Assembly: GCA_029564115.1 (NCBI GenBank)
Contig: JAKQQP010000326.1
Coordinates: 1-27,416 of the forward strand
From: Candidatus Rifleibacteriota bacterium
GTDB taxonomy: Bacteria; Riflebacteria; Ozemobacteria; Ozemobacterales; Ozemobacteraceae
Direction of reading: 5' to 3'
Length of the DNA: 27,416 nt
Shown here: positions 7,605 to 14,992 of the stretch, in pieces
Numbering within the stretch: the first letter of the stretch is position 1
Layout of the letters: each line of letters opens with the position of its first letter
Program-made: the position numbers and the translations under genes
The notes under the pieces: model-generated
The model's database searches: none
Seen by the model: only the letters and a program-made list of their open reading frames with translations
Told to the model about the DNA's origin: nothing

Positions 7605-9905
7605 ATGGAACTCAATGTTAAATACCGCGACTACATTCTCGATGAATTTCAGATTCAGGCGATCACTGAAATAGAAAACGGGCATTCCCTTGTTCTCTCG
7701 GCACCGACCGGTTCTGGCAAAACTCTGGTTGCAGAATACCTGATCGAAAAGGTCTTAAAAACAGACCAGCGCATCATTTATACCTCGCCGATCAAAGCTC
7801 TCTCAAACCAGAAATACCGTGATTTTTCGCGGCTTTACGGCGACAAAGTCGGCATTCTTACCGGTGACGTAGTCATAAACCGTGACGCTCAAGCTCTTAT
7901 CGTCACCACCGAAGTTTATCGCAACATGGCTATCGAAGACCCCGAAGCCATAGCTGACGTTTCCTACGTGATTTTCGATGAGATTCACTATCTTGGTGAT
8001 ATCGAACGCGGCACCGTCTGGGAAGAATCAATAATCTTCTCGCCGAAAACCGTGCGCTTTCTAGCTCTTTCCGCTACTATTCCGAACTGTGACGAGTTGG
8101 CACGCTGGATAGAATCAGTAATCGATCATCAGGTCAAAGTTATCAGCCACAATCAACGTGCCGTGCCGTTATCTTTTCTTTTTTATCACAATAAAAGTCT
8201 TTATCAGTTCAAGGACCTGCGCAAAAAAGTGCGGGGTGGAGCCGCCGACCATGAAGGACCACGTGACCGCAGACAAAAGAAAGAAGGCGAATTCAGACAT
8301 TTCGACATTATCAAACAGCTCAAACAGCAAGATCGCCTGCCTCTCCTCTATTTTGTTTTTTCGCGGGCACTTGCCGACAAGCTTTCTCTCGACACTGCCC
8401 GAAAAATGGACTTCACTTCACCGGCTGAAAAAGACCGTATCGAGGCCATGGTCGACAACTGTATCGAGAAATATCAGCTGCATAACCTCGAAACCGCGCA
8501 GAACTTGAAGGAAGAGCTGATGCGCGGAGTCGGTCGCCATCACGCCGGGCTGTTGCCCCAACTCAAAGAACTGGTAGAAATACTCTTTGCCGAGCGCACT
8601 TTACGCGTATTGTTCGTCACAGAAACCTTTGCCGTTGGCGTCAACATGCCGGCCCGCAGCGTGGCTTACGACGCCCTCAAAAAATATGACGGCAGATCTT
8701 TTCGGCCGATGCGAGCTCTTGAATTCACACAGATATCCGGTCGAGCCGGGCGCCGTGGCATTGATAAAACAGGCTGGGTCGTTGTGCCCCATATTCCCCG
8801 TGATCTTTCTTTTGAAGAACTGCAAAACCTTGTTTACGGCGACATCGAAAATCTCGAGAGTCAGTTCGACCTTTCGTTCAACAGCGTTCTCAACCTCTAT
8901 TCGGGGCATAAGACCGAAGAGGTCAGACTCATTCTCAAACGCAATTTTGCGCAGTTTCAAGCCAATAAAAATCTGCCCGAACTTACCGAAAAAGTTGCCA
9001 AGCTCCGCCTTGAAATCGAAAGGGTAGCGCCACGCTGCCCCGAAAAGAAAAATGATTTTGCCGATTTCATGAAGTTTTACAAAAAGAAACAGCAACTTGA
9101 AGACACGATGCACCGGCAGATGCTCGATATCAGAACCGGTATGCGCGGGCGCAAAAACCGCATTTTTCAGGCCGAGGTCGAAAAAAAGTTTTCTGACTCG
9201 CACGCCGAACTGCGCGAACAGGAAAAAACCTTCATCTGTGGGCGCTGCCATAATCTGAATCGCTGCATTTCACGACATCAACAGGCTGAGCGCCTTGAAA
9301 AGAAGCTGAATTACTGGCGCGGTCTGCTCGAAGAACAGGGTGAACTGCAGCTGCCTCTCTATGAACGCAAACTGGAACTGCTCAGGCGCCTTGGCTACAT
9401 CGACGAAAAAGGTCTGCTGCCGCGCGGCGAGCTTGCCAGCCGCATACATACCGAAGAAATCGCAGTAACCGAACTGTATTTTCATGGCTACTTTCATGAG
9501 TGCAGCGAGCACGAAGTCAACGCAATCTGTCTTTCGCTTATTTACGAGCATCGTCGCCGGGCTGGCAACGGTGAACAACCCAGAGCGGCAGCCAAGCTCC
9601 CTGAAAAAATCAAAAGCGCCAGAGGTTTTATCAACAGCCTCGCCCGGCAGCACCCGTTCATTAAGCCGCTTGAAACGAGAATATGCCATCTGATGATCGC
9701 CTGGAGTGAAGGAGCTGCTTTTGAAGATATCATGTCGATGACCGACATCCCCGAAGGCGACCTGATCAGGGCTTTCAGACAGGTCATCGACCTGCTCAGA
9801 CAGATTCGTGACGCAGTCAAAGAAATGAGCCTGCGCGACAAACTGCTTTCGTGCCTGGCCTACATTAACCGCGACATAGTTCTGGCAACTGAATTGAGAG
9901 ACTGA
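7605..9905 (+). CDS. Ski2/Mtr4-like DExH-box helicase
   Basis: Superfamily 2 ATP-dependent helicase of 766 residues. Visible motifs: Walker A APTGSGKT (33-40), DEIH box (125-128), SAT motif (156-158), a TETFAVGVNMPAR segment and QISGRAGRRG (about 376-385). These match the Ski2/Mtr4 family, whose bacterial members (HelY-like) probably unwind structured RNA. The C-terminal part resembles the DSHCT helical domain. A small cysteine module, C545-x2-C548-x5-C554, sits in the middle region and could bind a metal. The ATG lies within a short leader with a weak AAGGA site 13 bases upstream. Its TGA stop shares one base with the ATG of tsaE, so the two are translationally coupled. Confidence 0.9.
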   Translation: MELNVKYRDYILDEFQIQAITEIENGHSLVLSAPTGSGKTLVAEYLIEKVLKTDQRIIYTSPIKALSNQKYRDFSRLYGDKVGILTGDVVINRDAQALIVTTEVYRNMAIEDPEAIADVSYVIFDEIHYLGDIERGTVWEESIIFSPKTVRFLALSATIPNCDELARWIESVIDHQVKVISHNQRAVPLSFLFYHNKSLYQFKDLRKKVRGGAADHEGPRDRRQKKEGEFRHFDIIKQLKQQDRLPLLYFVFSRALADKLSLDTARKMDFTSPAEKDRIEAMVDNCIEKYQLHNLETAQNLKEELMRGVGRHHAGLLPQLKELVEILFAERTLRVLFVTETFAVGVNMPARSVAYDALKKYDGRSFRPMRALEFTQISGRAGRRGIDKTGWVVVPHIPRDLSFEELQNLVYGDIENLESQFDLSFNSVLNLYSGHKTEEVRLILKRNFAQFQANKNLPELTEKVAKLRLEIERVAPRCPEKKNDFADFMKFYKKKQQLEDTMHRQMLDIRTGMRGRKNRIFQAEVEKKFSDSHAELREQEKTFICGRCHNLNRCISRHQQAERLEKKLNYWRGLLEEQGELQLPLYERKLELLRRLGYIDEKGLLPRGELASRIHTEEIAVTELYFHGYFHECSEHEVNAICLSLIYEHRRRAGNGEQPRAAAKLPEKIKSARGFINSLARQHPFIKPLETRICHLMIAWSEGAAFEDIMSMTDIPEGDLIRAFRQVIDLLRQIRDAVKEMSLRDKLLSCLAYINRDIVLATELRD

Positions 9906-10351
9906 TGCAAGAGCGCGAAACGATCAACAGTCTTTCTCCCGAGCAAACCCTCGAAATTGCTGCCAGGCTGGCTGCACAGTTCCCGAAAGCTCTGGTGTTA
10001 CTGCACGGCTCGCTTGGCGCCGGCAAAACTCTTTTTGCCAGAGGCTTTGCTACTGGGCTGGGCATTAAAACCAATGTATCCAGCCCTTCTTACACACTGA
10101 TGAATGAATACAGATGTGAAGATCGCAGCATGTTTCACCTCGATCTGTATCGCATCAACTGCTTCGAAGAAGTCGTCGACATCGGGCTTTTCGACATTCT
10201 CGATGCCGGGCAGCCATGTTTGATCGAGTGGGCAGAGCGGGTTGAAGAACTCGGGCGACTGCCTCACCTCGATGTAAAAATATCCTGCTACGACGAAGAC
10301 CATGAACATCACCGGCAAATCAGCTGGCAATGGCAGGACGGCACAACATGA
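9905..10351 (+). CDS. tsaE: tRNA t6A37 synthesis ATPase TsaE
   Basis: TsaE (YjeE) is the ATPase that drives the TsaB-TsaD complex making threonylcarbamoyladenosine at tRNA position 37. The 148-residue protein has the P-loop GSLGAGKT (35-42), the SSPSYTLMNEY switch-like segment (about 58-68), the FHLDLYR strand and the LIEWAE motif characteristic of the family. Its ATG overlaps the helicase stop by one base, and its own TGA overlaps the tsaB ATG as ATGA. Confidence 0.96.
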   Translation: MQERETINSLSPEQTLEIAARLAAQFPKALVLLHGSLGAGKTLFARGFATGLGIKTNVSSPSYTLMNEYRCEDRSMFHLDLYRINCFEEVVDIGLFDILDAGQPCLIEWAERVEELGRLPHLDVKISCYDEDHEHHRQISWQWQDGTT

Positions 10352-10980
10352 AATACCTTTTTATCGACGCATCAGAAAACAGTACTTTTGCCCAAACTGG
10401 CGACACTGATGGTTTCAAGCCTCGAAGTTTTGCTACCGACAGAAATTTCGCCGCCAGAATCACGCTTATCTGCGACGAAATGCTGGGCAACGCCGGCTGG
10501 AGCTTCTCTGATCTTGATTGTCTGGCCCTTTGCACAGGCCCGGGCAGCCTCACCGGCCTGCGTGTTGCGGCGGCTTTTCTGCGAACTGCCGCAATGCTGA
10601 CCGGCAAACCGCTGGTCGGCGTTAACCTTTTTGAATGGTCGCTGCAAAGTTTGCTCAACCAGAAAAAAACCGGCGCAATCAGAGTTGTAATGCCGACGCT
10701 GATCGACAAAGCCTTCATGGTTGAAGCCACTCTACCCTCATTGCATCACAGTAACCCTGAACTGATCGACCGCTCTGCGTCAGGAACCCACCCAGATACA
10801 TACGGCATAAGATTTACAGTTCCTGGCGTGACAGAAGTAAAACTCGACCCGGCGGCTCTGCACGAGATTCTGTGCAAAAAAGAACTGAAAGCTGCTGCTG
10901 GCATGTCTGAGATTCTCAATATCCTGCCCATGTATGTTATTCCGTCGCAGGCCGAACGCAAATTCAAGGAAAATTTATGA
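10348..10980 (+). CDS. tsaB: tRNA t6A37 synthesis scaffold TsaB
   Basis: TsaB (YeaZ) is the inactive ASKHA-fold partner that dimerises with TsaD. The 210-residue product starts MKYLFIDAS, as in the family, and has the TGPGSLTGLR motif (63-72). The ATG at 10348 is chosen over the in-frame ATG at 10330: it makes the ATGA overlap with the tsaE stop, has an AGGA site nine bases upstream, and gives the family N-terminus. The C-terminal half is divergent, as usual for TsaB. Its stop again overlaps the tsaD start by four bases. Confidence 0.94.
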   Translation: MKYLFIDASENSTFAQTGDTDGFKPRSFATDRNFAARITLICDEMLGNAGWSFSDLDCLALCTGPGSLTGLRVAAAFLRTAAMLTGKPLVGVNLFEWSLQSLLNQKKTGAIRVVMPTLIDKAFMVEATLPSLHHSNPELIDRSASGTHPDTYGIRFTVPGVTEVKLDPAALHEILCKKELKAAAGMSEILNILPMYVIPSQAERKFKENL

Positions 10981-11987
10981 TCACTCTCGGTATCGAATCT
11001 TCTTGTGACGACACCTCCGTTGCGCTGATCAAAGACGGCACTCAGATACTGGCCAGTCTTGTCTCGTCACAGATCGAAATTCACCGGCGCTTCGGCGGCG
11101 TTGTGCCCGAAGTCGCTTCGAGGAAGCACCTCGAAGCCATTCTGCCATTGCTCAGCGAAGCAATGCAGACTGCCGGAATCACCTATGCCGAAATAGATCA
11201 GATTGCCGTGACCGCAGGCCCCGGGCTTCTTGGCCCTCTGCTCGTAGGTCTCAGCACCGCCAAAGCTCTTGCCTGGCTTCTAAAAAAACCGCTCATACCG
11301 GTAAACCATATCGAAGCACATCTCACTGCTTCTTTTCTGGCTGCTGGTCGCCGACCCGAATACCCCTTTCTCGGGCTGATAGTTTCGGGTGGGCACTCTA
11401 ATCTGGTGCACGTCACCGGCTCACGCCAGTATAAATGCCTGGCCCAGACCCTTGACGATGCTCCGGGCGAACTGTTCGACAAAGTCGCCAGACATCTCGG
11501 GCTTGGCTACCCGGGCGGGCCGGTCGTTCAAAAAACGGGCGAGAATGGCGATCCGAAGCGCTACCGCCTGCCACGCCCAATGGCCGGCAAAGGGTATGTA
11601 TTCAGCTTCAGTGGCCTGAAAACTGCCGTTATGCGCGTTGTCGAGAACGAAAAAGACGCGTTGAACATGGCCGACCTTTGCGCCAGTCTGCAGCATGCCG
11701 TGGCCGAAACCTTCGCCGAAAAAGTCGAAATGGCACTCGAAGAGACAGGGGTAAAGAGGCTTGTCATGGCTGGTGGCGTCGCCGCCAACCGACCGTTACG
11801 CGAAAGAATGCAGCAGCTTGCCGATCGTCACAAAGCTGAACTGCTGCTGCCGACAATTCATCTCTGCACCGACAACGCCGCCATGATCGCTGCCCACGCT
11901 TTCTTTACGGCTGAGAGCGCGCCGGCAAACAGCCTCGAGGTCAATGCCGTCGCCACCTGGGAAATGGGCGGAGCGCACAATTTTTGA
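10977..11987 (+). CDS. tsaD: tRNA t6A37 threonylcarbamoyltransferase TsaD
   Basis: Kae1/Qri7/TsaD catalytic subunit, which moves the threonylcarbamoyl group from TC-AMP to A37 of ANN-decoding tRNAs. The 336-residue length is typical. Visible motifs: GIESSCDDTS at the N-terminus, GGVVPEVASRKH (40-51), the metal-binding HIEAH (H111 and H115), and the TDNAAMIA segment with the metal ligand D299. TsaC/Sua5, which makes TC-AMP, is not in the window. The start overlaps the tsaB stop (ATGA). Confidence 0.97.
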   Translation: MITLGIESSCDDTSVALIKDGTQILASLVSSQIEIHRRFGGVVPEVASRKHLEAILPLLSEAMQTAGITYAEIDQIAVTAGPGLLGPLLVGLSTAKALAWLLKKPLIPVNHIEAHLTASFLAAGRRPEYPFLGLIVSGGHSNLVHVTGSRQYKCLAQTLDDAPGELFDKVARHLGLGYPGGPVVQKTGENGDPKRYRLPRPMAGKGYVFSFSGLKTAVMRVVENEKDALNMADLCASLQHAVAETFAEKVEMALEETGVKRLVMAGGVAANRPLRERMQQLADRHKAELLLPTIHLCTDNAAMIAAHAFFTAESAPANSLEVNAVATWEMGGAHNF

Positions 11988-11996
11988 GGAAACAAT

Positions 11997-13865
11997 ATGC
12001 AGAACGGAAAAATAAAAGTTCTTTCTGACGACATTATCTGCCGTATCGCCGCCGGCGAAGTGGTAGAACGACCGGCTTCAGTGGTCAAGGAACTCATCGA
12101 AAATTCGATTGACGCGCGTGCCACTCGCATTGAAATCGAAATTAAAGATGGCGGTCAGAAACTCATTGAAATTACCGACAACGGCGAAGGCATGTGCCGC
12201 CAGGACGCTGTTCTTGCCTTTACTCCGCATGCAACCAGCAAAATAGCCGACGATTCAGAGCTTGAGCATGTCGTTTCGCTGGGTTTTCGGGGCGAAGCGC
12301 TGCCCACCATTGCTTCTGTCGCCCGCCTTGCCATGGTCACCCGCCATGCCTCAGAAGAAACCGGTTCACGCATCAATATCGACGGAGGGCGCATTCTTGG
12401 CGTCGATTCTGACTCGTTTCCGTGCGGAACCCGTATTCAGGTGAAAAACCTGTTCTTCAACGTACCGGCCCGCCGCAAGTTTCTCAAGAGTGTTCAGGCA
12501 GAAATGGCCCAGATCTCTGATGTTGTCTGCCACTACATGATGGGCTACCCCGAAATAGCTTTCAAATTCAGCAAAAGCAATGTTCAGATCGCGGCCACCA
12601 ATGGCTCAGGCAATCTGATAGACGCCATACTTTCGGTTTATGGACCGGAAGTCACCCGCAGTCTGGTTCAGCTCAAAGAGCCGGCTTCTATCGCAGGCAC
12701 CGGCATGTCACTGCGCGGTTACATTTCGCCGCCCAACCAGGCCAGACCGGCTGCGCGATATATGACAACTCTGGTCAATCGTCGCGTCGTCAGAACGAAA
12801 TTGCTGACCCAGGCAATCAACAAAGCCTGCGCCGCGTTTTTCCCGAAGGGGCGTTACCCGGTTCTCATTCTCGATCTGCGCGTGCCACCTGAAATGATCG
12901 ATGTTAACGTTCACCCGCAAAAAACCGAGATTCGTTTTAAAGACGAACGCTGGGTTTTCGCAACCATCTGGGAAACAATTCAGTCGAGCCTTTCGGGTCT
13001 GCGTATGGTTTCAGGCTCTTCAATGCCCGCAGAGCCACGTGACATAGAACCAGTCACCGCCGACCTGCCAGAATTCGATGAAATCAGCGAAAGATCGGAT
13101 GCCAGCCAGTCTGCCACGAACCACACCATCTTTACGCCACCGCCTGCCGCCCCGGCACTCGTCGCAAAACCAGCTGAAAGCGACAAAAGAATTTATGAAC
13201 TAAAAGAGACAGAGGTTGAAAGACTCGGGCCGCACTCTGTGGTTCAGCCTCAGGTGGCAGCTGCAGCTTTTACACCGGTCATAACCCTGCAGCGCCCCAG
13301 AATTCTGGCGCAGCTGAAAAATTCTTATCTGCTCGGTGAAGACGACGAGGGTCTGTTTATCATCGACCAGCACGCCGCCCATGAACGAATTCTGTTCGAC
13401 CAGTTCGTCAGTTCATACAAAGACATGCCAGTTACTGCTCAACCACTGCTTTTTCCTGTTCCGCTCAAACTGTTGCCTTCAGAACGCCTGATCATCAAAG
13501 AACAGCTGTCAGAGTTGAAAAGCCTGGGCTTCTCAATTTATCAAGAAGAAGACAACCAGTTCTACGTCACTGCCGTTCCGGTCTCTGAAAAGAAAACGTC
13601 AGACAGCGAGGCTATTCAGAACGTTCTTTCAGAAGTGCTCAATGGCTGGGAAAGCAGATCTCTTGCAGAAATCAAAACCGACCTGCTGAAAACAATGGCC
13701 TGCAAAGCGGCGGTCAAAGCCGGTGATCCTCTCACCGATTCAGAATGGAACAGCCTGCTCGAACAGCTGTTAAAAACTGAAAACCCCTTCACCTGCCCAC
13801 ACGGTCGCCCGATCGTCATCAGACTGACCACCAGGCAGATCGAAACCGGCTTTTTGCGCACCTGA
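11997..13865 (+). CDS. mutL: DNA mismatch repair protein MutL
   Basis: MutL couples mismatch recognition by MutS to strand incision. The 622-residue protein has the GHKL ATPase domain (ELIENSIDA at 32-40, DNGEGM 61-66, GFRGEA 96-101), a variable Pro/Ala-rich linker (about 345-430) and a C-terminal dimerisation domain. The nicking endonuclease motifs of MutH-less bacteria are present: DQHA-x2-E at 457-463, ACKAAVKAG near 568 and CPHGRP at 600-605. The last position of the first motif is Asp468 instead of the usual Glu. A GAGG ribosome site lies about eight bases before the ATG, nine bases after tsaD. Confidence 0.96.
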   Translation: MQNGKIKVLSDDIICRIAAGEVVERPASVVKELIENSIDARATRIEIEIKDGGQKLIEITDNGEGMCRQDAVLAFTPHATSKIADDSELEHVVSLGFRGEALPTIASVARLAMVTRHASEETGSRINIDGGRILGVDSDSFPCGTRIQVKNLFFNVPARRKFLKSVQAEMAQISDVVCHYMMGYPEIAFKFSKSNVQIAATNGSGNLIDAILSVYGPEVTRSLVQLKEPASIAGTGMSLRGYISPPNQARPAARYMTTLVNRRVVRTKLLTQAINKACAAFFPKGRYPVLILDLRVPPEMIDVNVHPQKTEIRFKDERWVFATIWETIQSSLSGLRMVSGSSMPAEPRDIEPVTADLPEFDEISERSDASQSATNHTIFTPPPAAPALVAKPAESDKRIYELKETEVERLGPHSVVQPQVAAAAFTPVITLQRPRILAQLKNSYLLGEDDEGLFIIDQHAAHERILFDQFVSSYKDMPVTAQPLLFPVPLKLLPSERLIIKEQLSELKSLGFSIYQEEDNQFYVTAVPVSEKKTSDSEAIQNVLSEVLNGWESRSLAEIKTDLLKTMACKAAVKAGDPLTDSEWNSLLEQLLKTENPFTCPHGRPIVIRLTTRQIETGFLRT

Positions 13866-13895
13866 CGCCTAAAGTCGAACTGCTTACAGCAAATT

Positions 13896-14849
13896 ATGGT
13901 TAACACAGTGCCAGAAAGTTTTACAACAAAAAAGCCGGTATTGGCGGTTCTTGGGCCAACGGCTTCTGGTAAAACCTCGTTGGCTCTGAAACTGGCCGAG
14001 AAGTTCGACTGTGAAATCGTCAACTGCGACTCTCGGCAGATTTATCGCGAGATGCTCATTGGCACCGCTTGCCCTACTGCAGCAGAAATGCAGCGGGCAG
14101 CACATCATCTTTTCTGCTTCATCAGCCCCTCTGAAGCATTCAGTGCCGCAGACTATGCCCTGGCTGCAGCCGAAACTATCCGCAACATATGGAGCAGGGG
14201 CAAAATCCCTCTTTTAACAGGCGGAACCGGTTTTTATTACGCAGCTATCTCTGAAGGCCTGGGAAACGCCGGACATGACCAGCAGCGCACTGAACAACTT
14301 CAACAGTTATTGCAGAATAAAGGGCTGGCACATCTGGTAGCCATGCTTGAGAAAATCGACCCTACGGCAGTGACCGTAGTCGATCTGAATAACCCGCGCC
14401 GTGTCATTCGGGCTATCGAAGTGGTTGAACTGACTAAAAAGCCCTTCGCCGCCAATCAGCCACAGATGCTTTTACCGGAGGCGACATTTTTTCCCGTTGT
14501 TGTCACCAGACCAAGAGAAGAACTGCACCTGGCAATCAGCTCGCGAGTGGAAAAAATGATCGAAGCAGGGCTTGAACAAGAGGTAAAAACGCTCCTGCAG
14601 CAATTCGGGGCAGATGCTCCCGGTCTCAACTCGATCGGCTATCACGAATGGTTCGGGTTCTTCAACGGTGAAGCAACGCTGAAGCAGGTAAAAGAGCTGA
14701 TAGTGATACACACCAGGCAGTATGCAAAACGTCAGGAAACCTGGTTCAGACGGCGCCCTGGCGTTGCGGCATTCAACCTGAGCGATCGGCAGCAGGTCGA
14801 AGCAATTTTCCCTCAGACAGCTGCATTTTTAAGTAATTTTGCGTTATAA
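13896..14849 (+). CDS. miaA: tRNA dimethylallyltransferase MiaA
   Basis: Adds a dimethylallyl group to A37 of UNN-reading tRNAs (i6A). The 317-residue length fits the family. Motifs: P-loop GPTASGKT (20-27), DSRQIYR (45-51, the catalytic Asp and prenyl-acceptor site), HHLFCFISPSEAFSAADY, GGTGFYY, and the C-terminal TRQYAKRQETWFRR tRNA-contact stretch. No convincing Shine-Dalgarno is visible; the gene starts 30 bases after mutL, and the proximal start keeps a short N-terminal extension before the P-loop. A TATAAT box overlaps its stop codon. Confidence 0.95.
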   Translation: MVNTVPESFTTKKPVLAVLGPTASGKTSLALKLAEKFDCEIVNCDSRQIYREMLIGTACPTAAEMQRAAHHLFCFISPSEAFSAADYALAAAETIRNIWSRGKIPLLTGGTGFYYAAISEGLGNAGHDQQRTEQLQQLLQNKGLAHLVAMLEKIDPTAVTVVDLNNPRRVIRAIEVVELTKKPFAANQPQMLLPEATFFPVVVTRPREELHLAISSRVEKMIEAGLEQEVKTLLQQFGADAPGLNSIGYHEWFGFFNGEATLKQVKELIVIHTRQYAKRQETWFRRRPGVAAFNLSDRQQVEAIFPQTAAFLSNFAL

Positions 14850-14850
14850 T
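14845..14850 (+). promoter_or_regulatory. Candidate -10 box at the end of miaA
   Basis: A perfect TATAAT overlaps the miaA TAA stop. No good -35 box is found 16-18 bases upstream, so the promoter is uncertain, but it would open the next transcription unit with a leader of about 135 bases. Confidence 0.35.
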
Positions 14851-14865
14851 CGAAGACATGGGTAA

Positions 14866-14992
14866 AAGCCGGCGTTAGAACGGCATTCTTGGGCAAACTC
14901 AAAATGGTTTTGCGATGTGCCCTAAACAAAACTCGCTGTCATGCCGATTATTTTGATGAATTGTAATTTCACCGACTAACTGGAGGCCAAAA
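14866..14992 (+). promoter_or_regulatory. Putative structured 5' leader
   Basis: Nested complementary segments: CGGCAT (14881-14886) with ATGCCG (14941-14946), GGGCA (14891-14895) with TGCCC (14918-14922), and CAAAA (14900-14904) with TTTTG (14908-14912). A strong GGAGG at 14982-14986 ends the leader. No known riboswitch class is recognised. Confidence 0.35.

Noticed and set aside
8601..9251. A 216-codon open frame on the - strand
   Set aside because: Antisense to the helicase core; no promoter or ribosome site.
10330..10347. Earlier in-frame ATG for tsaB
   Set aside because: No ribosome site and it would lengthen the conserved N-terminus; 10348 makes the ATGA overlap.
14891..14929. c-di-GMP-I (GEMM) riboswitch
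   Set aside because: Short similarity (gggcaaac, gccctaaac) but the conserved middle part and tetraloop are missing.
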